A DNA stretch of 64,000 bases from Panorpa germanica (GCA_963678705.1 OY783206.1:18549807-18613806); one strand, 5' to 3'. Positions 1 through 11,495 are shown, counted from the first letter of the stretch. The notes: generated by a model from the letters alone, not told the origin. Translations and numbers: made by a program.

Positions 1-710
1 GATACAAATCAATATGAATTCACCGCCGCGGATCCGAACCAAAAAAAACTTCAGTATAAAAGCCCTACTCAAAAATAGAATAGATTTACACCTTTTCTGT
101 ATTAAAGTAGCATAATATAAAACATTAACTAGTTTCAAATATAAATAACAAAATTACGGTAAAACCACCTTGGAGAAATTAAAATGTTGATAGAAAAATT
201 AGTTATACACAATTACAAATATATTTTACGCAATATAAGTAAATTTCCGTATTAAAATAGACGTTTAAAGTAAAGTAAAATAGTTTTCAAATTAAGAAGA
301 AAGTATTTCAAATATTCTTGCAATAATTATAAAGATTTCGTCAAATAACCGTAATACCGAACTGTTGTACCCCATCAAACATACCATAACGTCAAGGTAT
401 GGATTAAAAATCAAAACAAAAAACTAATAGGTTAAGGCAAGAAACTTATTAGACATAAATTTAATGCATGGTATCTACATTAAATATGTGTTTTCCCCTG
501 GATTAAGCAAAATATATACAAAACAATCCCTTGGAGTTGAAAATATAATAGCAAAGTGAAAAACCAACAACAACAGTAAATAAGAAAATGTAAATTGTGA
601 AGCATAATATACATATAAGGGAAGTCTTTATTTAAGCAGCAACAAAGGCAAAATCTTCGAAGATTCTTCAATCTTTGTGTTCAATATCTTCAAATATCCG
701 AAGAAACTTC
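1..710 (-). mobile_element. Third partial copy of the inverted-repeat arm (3' part of a DNA transposon)
   Basis: This stretch matches about 52,975-53,640 in the same orientation and about 61,380-62,035 in reverse complement, including the GC-rich patch near 25-40. On the minus strand it contains the last codons and 3' flank of the transposase found in the arms: residues DFAFVAA followed by a stop near 633-655. The sequence upstream of those codons (about 660-1,000 here) differs from the transposase in the arms, so this copy is either chimeric or holds another part of the element. The element runs off the left edge of the window. Confidence 0.75.
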
Positions 711-979
711 TTCTTTCAGAAAAAGCATAACTCCATGCTTTTCTTCTGGTATGTCAACTTCACAGATATAAAGCATAGCTCTTCATACCAAAAATATCGT
801 GCAGATAGAGCGTTGTAGACAAACACATTTAAAAAAATACAAAACGCTGCAAAAGTGTTTGTAAGCAATTTCCTGGCTAGTTCCTTGGCGAAGCTGCAAT
901 TACAGATAGCAACAAATGCAACTCGCTGTTACAAAAAAAGTTCCAAAAACGACAAGTCCATGTACAGACTGTCAAAAAT

Positions 980-1339
980 TTAAAGGAATTTTTTCTTCGT
1001 TAAGAATAATTGTACATAGTTTAAGAGCATAGTTGACTGCTTGACCCATTTTGTAGATGATTTAAGTGCATAACTATCTGATTGCTTGACCCATTTTGTA
1101 GATAGTTTAAGTGCATAACTACTTAACTGCTTGACCCATTTTGTAGATGATTTAAGTGCATAACTATCTGACTGCTTGGCCCATTTTTTAGATAGTTTAA
1201 GGGCGTTTTCTTTAAGGCCCTCTATTAAAGAAAAACTATAGAACACTGCAAATTTCCATTGGCGGCGGCGTTTAAAACGAGAAATATCAAAAATAAAGAT
1301 ATGAAAGACTATTAATTTATACAAATGTTCTATATACAA
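980..1339 (-). CDS. Short ORF with four 15-residue tandem repeats, unknown
   Basis: I do not recognise this 119-residue ORF. Its C-terminal half is an in-frame repeat with the unit SDSYALKSSTKWVKQ, present about four times with substitutions such as LS for SD and KL for KS. The DNA period is exactly 45 bp between the starts at 1,061, 1,106, 1,151 and 1,196. The N-terminal part is basic and hydrophobic, with no clear domain. A period that is a multiple of three keeps the frame open, so the ORF may simply result from the minisatellite. It lies between an old transposon fragment and the start of the segmental duplication, and no second copy is seen in the window. Confidence 0.25.
   Translation of the reverse strand: MYIEHLYKLIVFHIFIFDISRFKRRRQWKFAVFYSFSLIEGLKENALKLSKKWAKQSDSYALKSSTKWVKQLSSYALKLSTKWVKQSDSYALKSSTKWVKQSTMLLNYVQLFLTKKKFL
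1018..1205. repeat. 45-bp tandem repeat, about 4 copies
   Basis: The core TTTAAGTGCATAACTA recurs at 45-bp spacing from 1,061 to 1,196, and a first shorter unit starts near 1,020. The units alternate between GATGA and GATAG before the core, which hints at a 90-bp higher-order pair. Confidence 0.85.
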
Positions 1340-2206
1340 ACAAAATAGATCTCTTTGCTAAAAATTTGACAAATTTAGTTTTGTTGGGAGTTGTATGGGG
1401 GCACTAATGTTATAATATAAATACAGAGGTCAAATTTAGTATGCAGAATATTTAAAAAAACATTTTATCATGTTGAGTATTAAATTGAAGCAAAATAGTT
1501 CTCTATACGTTAGAAATTAAAATTACATCCAATTGGATTGATATTTGGTGCGTTTGTAGGCAGAGTGCTACGAAATCGGACGGGAGATAGATGGGCAAAG
1601 TGGATAAAGTGAATAACCCCAAATAACAAATAAAACAAAATTAAAACTATGCATGTGCATATTTTCCATAATTGCGAAAAAAAAAAACCTTAGTAGCGAC
1701 GCGAATTTGAAGAAGTGGGAGCTGGGACAGCTTTGCAATAGATAAGGGCTAGAATGATAAGAAAAGGAGGCGCTGGGGTTAGAGATGATTAGGAACGAGG
1801 CGCTTGGCACTGTTAAAACAGAAGTTAATTAGGTGTGCAAGGATATGAGTAAACATAAATTATAAAAATAATGTACTTCTAAGGATGAAATTTAGTATGT
1901 AATATGTAAAGTATTAATTTTGAAAATTAATTGTGAAGAGAGTGGTACACAGAGGTCGGAAGGAGAGCTGGGAAAGTGCTCCAAGGACCGACGATGCTCA
2001 GAGAAGGAGTGATACAGGGCTGCTGAGCATGTGCCAAGGTGCTGTAAGTGCGCGCTCTCTGGCGGAGATACGGAGGAATTAAATTAAAACAGCCGGAGTG
2101 ATAGAGACCTATAGACCCAAGAGGTGATGATAGGGGTTTAGAGGCGGGGCACTAGACATTGTTCAATAATGTGCTTAATTTAGGTAAATAATAGGATTAG
2201 AACTAT

Positions 2207-2751
2207 TTGGAATATTGCGAATTGCTTATGCAAAGGCGTGGCGACACCACAAATGCACATAGTGAAACTAATATATTTTTGTTGGTACTATGCAAATCGA
2301 AATTAACAGGAGATGCAAATTTAGTAACAAGCGGACGCGATATTAACTCCTGGAGAGAATTGCGAACAATTTTGTCTGATAGCTTCGGAGACCAACGATC
2401 CGTAACTACACTGTTGAGAGATTGTTTCACAAACAATTTCATAATAGATGCCAACACCTGAAGACAACTTTATATTTACGGTGCATAACGTACGAATCAA
2501 TAGAAAATTTTAATATTTAAAGTAAACAATAGGATGAATTGATTCTGGAATCATTTTTAGTGGGACTAAAAGAACCAATGGGGCAATTTACCAGAACATC
2601 AAGATCCACAAATATGGAAGACACTCTCACATATATGAAAAACCAAAGCAGAAATATGTATGAATCTAGAACAAATAAATGTGATAATTTAAAATTTAAT
2701 ATTAACGAATCAACCGACAGCTATCGTCAATATAATAAACCACATGTTTAG
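2207..2751 (+). pseudogene. Gypsy gag remnant, copy A
   Basis: Two open stretches (2,207-2,461 and 2,539-2,751) in different frames resemble the capsid of 412/mdg1-type Gag. The first holds the usual helix with KLTGDANLVTSGRDINSW followed by FGDQRSVTTLLRDC; the second continues with FLVGLKEPMGQF. A stop and a frame change separate them, so no full Gag could be made. The same layout at 31,086-31,636 shows that the break predates the segmental duplication. The family assignment rests on motif order only. Confidence 0.6.
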
Positions 2752-2949
2752 TTTGAACAGCATGTCCCCAGTATGTACTCCAAAGCAGTATGCAAAAGCT
2801 ATATGTACCCCAATACACATATCCCTAAAAACCTGTTCAAACGATAGAAACTTCGATCAAACCTTTTACGTTGAAGAAGAAATCCAATAACAAACCTTCT
2901 ATGTTAAACAAGAAAGCCAAGAATAAAATTTTCGCAGAAATACAAAAAA

Positions 2950-3065
2950 TATAAAACCCACGCACTGGCATTATTACTAAATATAATTGACACAGTTTCC
3001 AATGCCAAATTATTAATAGATACAGGCTCTTCAAGAACACTAATAAATCCAAAATTTAATTTATA
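2950..3065 (+). pseudogene. Gypsy protease fragment with DTGSS motif, copy A
   Basis: Translation around 3,019-3,033 gives LLIDTGSSRTLINPKF, the flap-proximal active-site segment of a retroviral-type aspartic protease. The fragment is short, begins after in-frame stops, and ends at a stop near 3,065. Confidence 0.65.
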
Positions 3066-3302
3066 AAAATTACCCTTAATTAATTTATTATCAAAACAGC
3101 ACATCAAACATCTACACACAATCAAGTAGCAGGCATACCTTTATTCCCAATATTTCAAAAAAAGAAAAAATTTAAAATATATTTATTCCGATTCAGCAAA
3201 AAATAAGATGGACTAATAGGTCTTGATTTATTAAAAAAAATTAAATGCAACAATCGATATTCGAAACAGAATTTTAATACCCTAATGATTGTTGAATAAT
3301 GA

Positions 3303-3596
3303 ATGTGTGAGGAATCTAATGATTGTGTGTATAATGTCAACATCAAAACAGAACATTTAAATAAAAAAGAAAAAACATTAGAACGAAATAATAATAAACT
3401 AAAAAATCACCAGATTAAAGTGAATGGCATTGTCTACGTTAGAGAAGGAATTGTTTCAAAAGTAAGGAATAGATACGATGGCTTCTACACAGTAACACAA
3501 GTAAAAGAACATAACATAATTAAAATACAAGATGGTAATATCAAGTCAAAGACAAGAAACATACACGTTAATGAAGAAATTAAAGTGTATAACTAA
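3303..3596 (+). pseudogene. Gypsy integrase C-terminal tail, copy A
   Basis: The 97-residue open stretch has the pattern of the small beta-barrel tail of Ty3/gypsy integrases: IVYVREG, then RYDGFYTVTQVKEHNIIKIQ, then NIHVNEEIKVYN at the end. Copy B (32,191-32,484) has DGPYTV at the same place, the more usual residue, so copy A carries a Pro to Phe change. No catalytic core is encoded upstream. Confidence 0.65.
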
Positions 3597-4247
3597 CAAC
3601 TAACTGAAATCTTCTATTATTAATCTCTTGAACACTCGATCAAGTAACTCGTTTAAAGGGACACAACTGATGTAAGTTGTTATTATCTCCGCTAATATTG
3701 AATCGTATTAAGAAATAATGGATATTTGAGGTCTTGATAGCCAACTCCATCAATATATTATAAACATAACTTACATAAAATACAAATTTTTAATTTTTTT
3801 AGTTACATTCATTTTTAACAATAGTTTAGCAAAGTATATTAATACAATATATGATTATAAATACAGTCGGAAACATAATCATATATTTTTATTATACTAT
3901 GTAACAAATATATTTAAAATAAATTTTAATTTAAGATGTTTTAAATGCTAAAATATTAAAAAAAAAATGCATATTTACTAGCTACCTACATCCATGCAAG
4001 ATTTGACAAAAACTTTTCAATGCAAAAATGCGCAACAATGGACAAATGCACTGCAAAAAAATAATTTTTAATTTCAAAAATAAACGCATCAGATAATAAA
4101 TTCGATACAAATGAATGTTTCTCTCTAACTAGAACCATGTACAATGGCAGACATATTTATAGTTAGAGAGAATATCTAGAGTTCGGCGACGACACATGCT
4201 TAAAGCAAGTTATGGCGTATAAATCTACGCTGCAATAATAAATTACC
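3597..4247. other. AT-rich 3' flank of the gypsy remnant, possible part of its 3' LTR
   Basis: No gene is seen. The stretch starts after the gypsy pol stop, contains a possible polypurine tract (AAAGGGAC) and an inverted pair of CTCTCTAACTA / TAGTTAGAGAG at about 4,122-4,173, and ends where copia inserted. It may be part of a gypsy 3' LTR, but without a matching 5' LTR this cannot be shown. Copy B repeats it at 32,485-33,132. Confidence 0.35.
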
Positions 4248-4459
4248 TGTTGGATTTAAATTTAGCGCCCTCTCGGGATTGACACTACTACTTTTCTATC
4301 TTTCTTTTTACACTCGGTAATACTGTAGGTAATACTGTACTCTGTAATTCTGTACTATGTAATTCTATACCCTGTGACATATTAATGCAAGTGTACATTT
4401 AGTTAATAAAATAAACCTGATTAATATAAAATATTAGTTTATTTCTGCTAAATATAACA
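4248..4459 (+). repeat. Copia 5' LTR, copy A
   Basis: The 212-bp repeat runs from TGTTGGATTT to ATATAACA. It contains a ladder of short repeats (AATACTGTA / AATTCTGTA) and an AATAAA polyadenylation-type signal near its 3' end. The 5-bp target duplication TTACC lies just upstream. Confidence 0.95.
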
Positions 4460-4475
4460 GGTTATGGGCCTAGAT
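4460..4475 (+). promoter_or_regulatory. Copia primer binding site, copy A
   Basis: GGTTATGGGCCTAGA immediately follows the LTR. Copia elements are known to prime from an internal cut of initiator methionine tRNA, and this sequence has that form. Copy B has GGGCCCAGA, the more typical version. Confidence 0.75.
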
Positions 4476-4613
4476 TAACCCAAAAACGTTTAGTGAGTGT
4501 TTTTCGAAATGTAATAAAGACTTTTAGTGGTGAACATAACCTTAAAAAAAAAACGTGGCTGTTGAAACTGTTTCTGTTCTTCTTTGTGTTTCAAGTGTTC
4601 TCAACGAATAAAA

Positions 4614-7600
4614 ATGGCATCGAATAATTCACTGGCAATAATCGAGAAGTTAACCGGCCGTGAAAACTATTCGACTTGGCAATTCGCAGTGAAAACATAC
4701 CTACAACACGAAGAACTATGGGATTGCATTGAGGTTAACCCGGCGTCACCCGCAGATTCAAAACGTGATACAAAAGCGAAAACAAAGATAATTCTTCTGG
4801 TTGATTCGATCAAGTACGTTCATATCCATGAGGAAAACACGGCCAAAGGAGTTTGGGACAAATTGGCCGCAGCGTTCGACGACTCCGGACTTACACGCCG
4901 AGTTGGTCTGCTGCGTGATTTATGTAACACATCGCTCAGTGGATGTCAAAATATAGAAGAGTATGTGAGCATAATTATGTCAACAGCTCACAATCTGCGC
5001 AACATTGGCTTTAAAGTGGACGACGAGTGGCTCGGGACATTGCTGCTCTCCGGTCTGCCCGAATCATATTAACCAATGATTATTGCGATCGAAAGCTCTG
5101 GCACAAAAATAACTGCAGACAGTGTTGAAGCAAAACTATTGCAAGATGTTAGAAATTCAGACAACAACACAACGGCTTTTGCTGTCAACAAGAAGTTTCA
5201 TAACAACTCTGTAAACAAGAAGTTCTACAAGGGTCCGAGATGTTATTCCTGCAATCAATATGGACATAAACGCTCTGAATGCAACAAATACAAACCCATG
5301 AACAAGACACAGAAACCTAGCTCTTCTTATGCTGCTGTGTTTGTTGCATCATCCCACTATGATGATGCTTGGTACATAGACTCCGGTGCTTCGGCACATA
5401 TGACTAAGACCAAGAATATAATTGTAAAGGAAACTACCCCTATAACAAAGAACATTCGTGTTGCTGATAACAAAGTGTTATCTGTGCAAAGCTCAGGAGA
5501 TGTCAGCTTAAATATTTATGACCAAAACGGGCAAGAGAATAAGATTCAGTTCACAAATGTCTTATATGTTCCTGAATTGGCAACTAATCTGATATCTGTA
5601 AGCCAAATTATTAAAAATGGAGGCCAAGTGAAATTTGATACCTCAGGCTGTGTGATCATGAACAGCAAGAATCAAATAATAGCAACTGCGAGCATTGTAA
5701 ATAACATGTACCGGCTGAACATGCCTGAAAGCCTTGCGCACATGTCCAGTGATGAACATGAACAAGATGCTTTTTGCTGGCACCAGAGGATGGGACATCT
5801 TAATTTCCAAACTTTGAAAAAATTGTCTGATAACACAGAGCATTTAACTTTCTCAGGAAAAACAGAAAATCTGACATGCATAACTTGTAAAGAAGAAAAG
5901 CAGACACGGTTACCTTTTAAAAGTGATGGATTAAGAGTCACCAAACCCTTAGAACTGGTTCATTCTGACGTATGTGGACCAATGGAAACCCAGTCTTTTG
6001 GTGGGAGCAGTAATTTTTTAACCTTCCTAGATGAATATTCCAAGAAGATTTCAGTATACTTTCTTTACAACAAGTCTGAAGTGCTCAGTAAATTTAAAGA
6101 ATTCAAGCAAGAAGTTGAAAATCAATTGGATGCTCATATAAAGGTTCTTCGTACAGACAACGGACTTGAATACGATAACAAAGCCTTCTCTGATTACCTG
6201 AAAGGTGCCGGAATCATCCATCAAACCACCACACCATACACGCCTGAACAGAATGGGACTGCGGAACGCATGAATCGGACACTGGTTGAAAAAGCGAAGT
6301 GCATGCTACTCAACGCTGGTCTGCCGAAGTTGTATTGGGCAGATGCAATACACACTGCTGCTTACATCATCAATCGTTCCCCAACCAGATCCGTAGCTTT
6401 CAAGACTACTATGGAAATGTGGTCTGGACGCAAACCAAATGTTAATCATATGCGTATATTTGGCTACGAGGCAATGGTTCATCTACCTAAAGAAAAACGC
6501 AGAAAATGGTATTCATAGGCTCACAGAATGATTTTCATCGGATACTGCGACATACAAAAGGATACAGATTCACATTACTAAATACTAGAAAGGTAATAAA
6601 GAGCAGAGATGCTACATTTCTTGAATCCTCAGTGAAGAGAGACTTTGTTTCGGTAGAATTGTATGAGACAGAAACTAAAAATGACAAAAAAAATACAAAA
6701 AAAGAAGATGTAAGAGAAAAAGCAAAAACGGAAGAGGACAGCTTGATTGACAATAACACAAATTCAGAAAGTTCATATGAGACAGAAAAAGGAAACAGGT
6801 CAACATCCGACAGTGAATACTTACCTAACACCAGTATTGATTCTCCTCCTGTCAGTAATGTGACATTGAGACCAAGAAATAAAACAAAAAATAAGAATTT
6901 CAACTGTCCATGTACTGAAGAACATACTCATCTGTGTTTATTCTCATCCTGTGTTCCTGTAACATATGAAGAAGCAGTACATTCAACAAATAAAAATGAA
7001 TGGATAAAGTCAATCAATGAAGAACTTGATGCTCATAAGAAAAATGAAACCTGGACATTGATAGAAAAACCTCCAAATGCCAAAGTGATCGGCAGTAAAT
7101 AAGTGTTCCGAATAAAGGAAGAGTCAACGGGTTCACGGTTCAAATCGAGACTTTGTGCTAAGGGATTTGCACAAACCGCAGGTATTGACTACACAGAAAC
7201 CTTCGCTCCGACTGTAAGGTATGATTCAATACATTTATTGCTTTCCATGGCTGTTCAAAATAAACTTAAAATCTTACAACTTGATGTAAAAACTGGATTT
7301 TTATATAGTGAACTTGAAGAGACCATACTTATGTCTCCGCCTGAAGGTCTATCCTGTGAAAACAACATGGTTTGCAAGCTCAACAAGTCGCTGTATGGTT
7401 TAAAGCAAGCCCCCAGAAGCTGGAATAAGAAATTTGACTCAATATTGAAGAATTTTGGCTTCATCAACAGCAAAGGTGATCAATGTGTGTATGTTGGTCA
7501 TGTCAATAATGAGAAATGTTATCTTTGTCTGTATGTGGATAAGGGCCTACTATTTTCTAAAACTGAATCCACTCTAAAAGAAATAACCAAAGAACTACAA

Positions 7601-8494
7601 TCTGTACTGGAAGTAAAAATATTGAACACACCAAGTAATTTTGTAGGCATGCAAATTGAGATATTTAGCAACGGTATTTTTATACATCAGACCAAGTATG
7701 TTGAACAACTGTTAGAGAAGTTTAACATGACTGATGCTAACCCGAACACTGTTCCAGTGGACCCTCATGTCAAGCTACAAAATGGAGATGGAGAACCAGA
7801 GAAAAACTATCCATACAGAGAAGCTGTGGGTTCTCTTATGCATCTGGCTACAGTCAGTCGACCAGAAATTATGTTTGCTGTAAGCCTGGTGAGTCGATTT
7901 TTAAGTTGCTATAATAAATTACACTGGAATGCTGTCACGAAGATCTTCAAGTACCTGAAGGATACTAAAGATTATGGCCTGAACTACTCATCAACATCAG
8001 AGCCACCAGCTGTTACTGGTTATAGTGATGCTGATTATGCAAATGATATTGATACAAGACGCTCAGTTACTGGCTACGTCTTCATAAGAAATGGTGCTGC
8101 TGTGACATGGTCCAGCCAACGCCAACAGACGGTTGCTCTGTCAACAACAGAAGCTGAATTTATGGCAGCCTGTGCTGCAACAAAAGAAGCTATGTGGATA
8201 AAGCAAGTGTTATGTGATATTGGTGAATATAAACAAGACATTATGTGTTTACATTTGGACAATCAAAGTGTCATCAGTGTAATCAAAAATATAAATTTTC
8301 ATAAAAGATGTAAACATATTGATATTAAGTATCACTTCATAAAAGAAAAATATTCTCAAAAGATTATAGATCTTAAATCTGTAAACACTGCTGATCAATA
8401 TGCAGATATATTAACTAAAGCATTGTCAAAAGATAAATTCCAATTCTTAAGATCTAAACTTGGTATGTTTAACTACAACTCTCTTGTTAACTGA
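4614..8494 (+). pseudogene. Copia Gag-Pol polyprotein, copy A (three stops and one frameshift)
   Basis: The start at ATG 4,614 (MASNNSL) follows the leader. In order come the UBN2-type Gag, a CCHC zinc knuckle (CYSCNQYGHKRSEC, from 5,241), the protease motif DSGAS (5,379), the pre-integrase finger (HQRMGH, CITC) and the integrase core with RTDNG and NGTAERMNRT. Reverse transcriptase follows with QLDVKTGFLY and YVDK (7,532-7,543), then RNase H with YSDADYA and LSTTEAEF. The order PR-INT-RT-RH is diagnostic of copia. Stops lie at 5,070, 6,516 and 7,100, and one base is missing near 6,551 compared with copy B. The second aspartate of the RT active site (normally YVDD) is lysine, so this copy could not reverse transcribe even apart from the stops. 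Confidence 0.93.
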
Positions 8495-8598
8495 TATGTT
8501 AGAATATCTTGTAGTATAACTTGATTAATATTTTCATGTTTTTTTTTGACACTCAATTAATTATGATTTGTTGTTAGAATGTCTAAATTTAGAGGGAG

Positions 8599-8810
8599 TG
8601 TTGGATTTAAATTTAGCGCCCTCTCGGGGTTGACACTACTACTCTTCTATCTTTCTTTTTACACTCGGTAATACTGTAGGTAATACTATACTCTGTAATA
8701 CTGTACTATGTAATTCTATACTCTGTGACATCTTAATGCAAGTGTACATTTAGTTAATAAAATAAACCTGATTAATATAAAATATTAGTTTATTTCTGCT
8801 AAATATAACA
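8599..8810 (+). repeat. Copia 3' LTR, copy A
   Basis: Same length and termini as the 5' LTR, with about seven base differences. It is preceded by AGAGGGAG at 8,591-8,598, the likely polypurine tract, and followed by TTACC. Confidence 0.95.
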
Positions 8811-8815
8811 TTACC

Positions 8816-10690
8816 GTCTCACTAAATTATTTATATTGTATACTGTGAAACTTCACCATTATATCGTAAATTTAAACGGATCTTATAAACTCTCATAAAG
8901 CATAAGAGGCTAACCTACGCACTCTTGCAATTTGAACTATACATGCAGGACTTGTTCTATCATGTCCAGTGAGTGATCAAAAATGATTTTATTTTCTGTG
9001 TGCATTTCCATTGTGCGTTTTTGTTAGGTTTTGCAATCCTGATATTAATATAGGGATTCTAACATGTTGTCACGTTTTTTTAGTTTTTGAATTACGTATT
9101 AGCGAACTAAGGATGCTCTCACACCGTGACTGTAGCATTGATTCGCATTAGCACACTTTAGCATGAGCTCAAGTTTCTACTATAATATTTAGGAATACAC
9201 CACAGTATTAACTATCCGCTGTCCATGAAATCGTACATACAAAGTGGACCGCAATCGTTCTGTACGAAGTTGCATCTATCCTAGACAGTTCAGAAATATA
9301 AGAGTCCGTGTAGAACGTAGAGACGTATGAACTACAGACTTCTTTGATACAAAACAGTGTCTTGATAAACATTAAGTTACTCATGATAAAGTGTTTATGC
9401 TAAACAACTGGAGCCAATGTGAGAGTACCCTAAAACACTCCTAGAGCTCCTATCATCGAACCTTAAAAATAATTGTTACTTTCATTTACTTTTTCTCAAA
9501 AAAATAATTTTTTAATTTAAATTTTGTTAAAAAACAACTAATCATCCATCATGATATTTGAATTTCTTAGTCATTTATTTTACTAGAACATAAACATAAA
9601 TAAATGACCTGACTAGAAATATCTTCTATTACTAAATTTTAAAATAAATGTATGTCTGAATCTAAAACCCTGTAACTTGTAAACCTCTAGTTTACACAGA
9701 AATGGCCAGCTTGTGTGATTCTTTCATTTTTTAATAAATATTTAAATAAACTTATATAAAATTTGATCAACTATCGTTAAATATTGATAAATAAATTATA
9801 TTTTACAATTAACAATCAAGTTTTTGTTACTGGTCCACTACTAAGGCAGTATCTATTATTAGGCAAATTTAGTTCACAAAATTAATTAAAAAACCATTTT
9901 AAAATTGTCTATATATAGCAAAAGATACATTTAGTTTCGTTTATTCATTTAGTTTATTTTTTCAGTCTTCAATAAATCTTTTTATATTAATATATATTTA
10001 AAATAATAACTTTGCAATTTTCTTTATAAAATTGTCTACAAAAAACACTAGTTCTTAGTTCTAAGTCTTTTAAAGACACAGAACACAGTTACATTGTTAA
10101 TATTTTTTATTATCAAATGAAAATAGTAAAATATAAATTAAAATAATTGCTAGGTTTTAACTAAATTATCACATAGCTTATAATATTTAAAAAATTATAA
10201 GTAATAAATATTTTTTTTTATAAATAAATAATATTTTATATAAGAATTACTTTATCTTTAAAATTCAATTGAATACTTTTTAAAATTTGTTTAATTGAAA
10301 AATAGATTATATAAAATGATTGTTTTTTTTTAAATTATTTTCAGACAATCTCTTTGTTAAAATATAGGAATATTTAATAAAAATTTAAGTTATTTTCTTT
10401 TGTAATAATGTTATATAATTTTAATTGTATACTTGCAGAAATATATATAAATAATATACCTTCATAAATCTTTATCTTGTTTTTAAATAATGTAATATAT
10501 ATATATATATAACTTTTGCAAGTATATGTATAGTTTATATATTCAATTGGGAATAAGTAGTAATTTATTTACAATTCTTGTCCCTAAAACTATTTTATTG
10601 CAGAATCTATCCTTACCAGAAAATAACCGTTTAGAAAATTATAATTTTTTAATAATGATATGCAGTAAATTTGCATATTATTTTTAACTA
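8816..10690. other. AT-rich noncoding DNA of the duplication, copy A
   Basis: No open frame or recognised element is seen. The sequence is matched almost base for base at about 37,705-39,590. It includes a short TA run at about 10,496-10,511 that is shorter in copy B. Confidence 0.6.
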
Positions 10691-10696
10691 ACATTT

Positions 10697-10978
10697 TCAC
10701 ATTCCTAAAATTAACGTTTTGTCATGTAGCAGAAGATTTTTATTTTCGTGGATTTTTTTCATTTTAAATGTTTCTAATAAGTTCGTATAATCGGTTATTT
10801 GTTCTCCGAAGTTATCAATCGGTTCCACGTTGCTCTCGTCATTGCACATTTTTTCATCTGAAATTAACAGAACTATTATTAGATTGCTATGGAAGAAATC
10901 CTCGGTTTTATAAACATTCCAAAAGACACAAAAAATAATTAAGACCAGAAAACACAATAAGATTTTTTTTGCTTTCAA
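10697..10978 (-). pseudogene. Possible 5' end of a membrane-anchored protein gene, copy A, unknown
   Basis: The 93-residue frame begins MKAKKILLCFLVLIIFCVF, a short basic tail plus one hydrophobic segment of about 16 residues. That is the layout of a type II signal anchor, as in Golgi enzymes. The rest is hydrophilic (KMCNDESN, then a lysine-rich end). A pyrimidine-rich TTCTGTTAATTTCAG lies at about 10,860, so the true structure may be two exons. No domain can be named, and no continuation is found toward lower coordinates. Copy B has lost about 68 bp from the middle, so if this was a gene it is broken there. Confidence 0.35.
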
Positions 10979-11209
10979 ATGTGTGACAATGGTGATGGGC
11001 GAATTAGGATTTAATCTAATTCAAAACTATATTAAAATACATACATCACAATATAGCGGGGATGCCTATTATGAAAATATACAATAAGGTTGTGAACTCA
11101 TTTTAGGGCTCAATTTTTTAATACTTTAATGAAATTTTAATTATTAAACGTATATTGGCGTTTATATTTTATTAATATTTATATAAAGTTTAAATTTTAT
11201 TTAGCTGCG

Positions 11210-11217
11210 TGACGTCA
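11210..11217. promoter_or_regulatory. Perfect CRE palindrome TGACGTCA between divergent starts, copy A
   Basis: TGACGTCA is the consensus site for CREB/ATF bZIP factors. It lies 19 bp before the plus-strand ATG at 11,237 and 231 bp from the minus-strand ATG at 10,978. The site is kept in copy B at 40,027-40,034. Binding is inferred from the motif only. Confidence 0.4.
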
Positions 11218-11236
11218 TAGTTGATGACTTTGAAAT

Positions 11237-11340
11237 ATGAGTAATCTTATTTATTTTTCGTTGGCTATCCCGATTATTGAAACAATATGGGTCGATGCAA
11301 TAGCTGCTATAGCTTTAACGTTTATTTCTACATCTCTTTT
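11237..11340 (+). pseudogene. Possible first exon of a membrane protein, copy A, unknown
   Basis: From ATG 11,237 the frame reads MSNLIYFSLAIPIIETIW and continues hydrophobic for 34 codons up to a consensus splice donor GTAAGT at 11,341. Copy B has the same 104-nt exon and donor at 40,054-40,157. A branch-point-like CTAATAC and an AG follow about 70 nt later, but no convincing second exon is seen, and the BEL element sits just downstream. I cannot name a family. Confidence 0.3.
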
Positions 11341-11495
11341 GTAAGTCTCTTGCACAGTGATGATAAAGGTTGGCAAATGATAGTGTGGAAGAAGACTGCG
11401 AAGCTAATACTACAATTATAGTATATAATTATGATGGAATTATTATATTACACAATCGGTATTTTATTTGTTATTATTTATTTAATATACCGCAA

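Larger units (their letters stand above)
1385..3596 (+). mobile_element. Internally deleted Ty3/gypsy (412/mdg1-like) element, copy A
   Basis: Pieces of a gypsy polyprotein appear in the right order on the plus strand. The gag matrix/capsid region is at 2,207-2,461, with KLTGDA and a later FGDQRS motif, followed by a second gag piece at 2,539-2,751 (FLVGLKEP). A retropepsin-like piece with the DTGSS active-site motif is at about 2,950-3,065. The C-terminal integrase tail is at 3,303-3,596 (RYDGFYTVTQV). Reverse transcriptase, RNase H and the integrase core are missing between 3,070 and 3,300, and stops and frameshifts separate the pieces. The stretch 1,385-2,200 would be its leader; I could not delimit a 5' LTR. 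A purine-rich AAAGGGAC at about 3,655 could be the polypurine tract. Confidence 0.7.
4248..8810 (+). mobile_element. Ty1/copia LTR retrotransposon, copy A (full length, inactive)
   Basis: The element is 4,563 bp with 212-bp LTRs at 4,248-4,459 and 8,599-8,810. They begin TGTTGGATTT, end ATATAACA and are flanked by the direct repeat TTACC at 4,243-4,247 and 8,811-8,815. A copia-type primer binding site (GGTTATGGGCC) follows the 5' LTR, and a purine tract AGAGGGAG precedes the 3' LTR. One long polyprotein region lies between. I counted about seven differences between the LTRs (about 3 percent), so the insertion is not recent. Copy B has the same element at the same site. Confidence 0.97.

Noticed and set aside
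1568-1810. 80-residue minus-strand ORF repeated at 30,447-30,689
   Set aside because: It is open in both copies but lies antisense in the gypsy leader and has low-complexity composition; conservation is explained by the recent duplication.
2837-3125. Minus-strand ORFs of about 72 residues, also at 31,725-32,007
   Set aside because: Antisense to the gypsy protease region, no motifs.
6535-6903. 122-residue minus-strand ORF, also at 35,405-35,788
   Set aside because: Antisense to the copia integrase-RT linker; Phe/Leu/Ser-rich shadow of an Asp/Glu/Lys-rich coding stretch.
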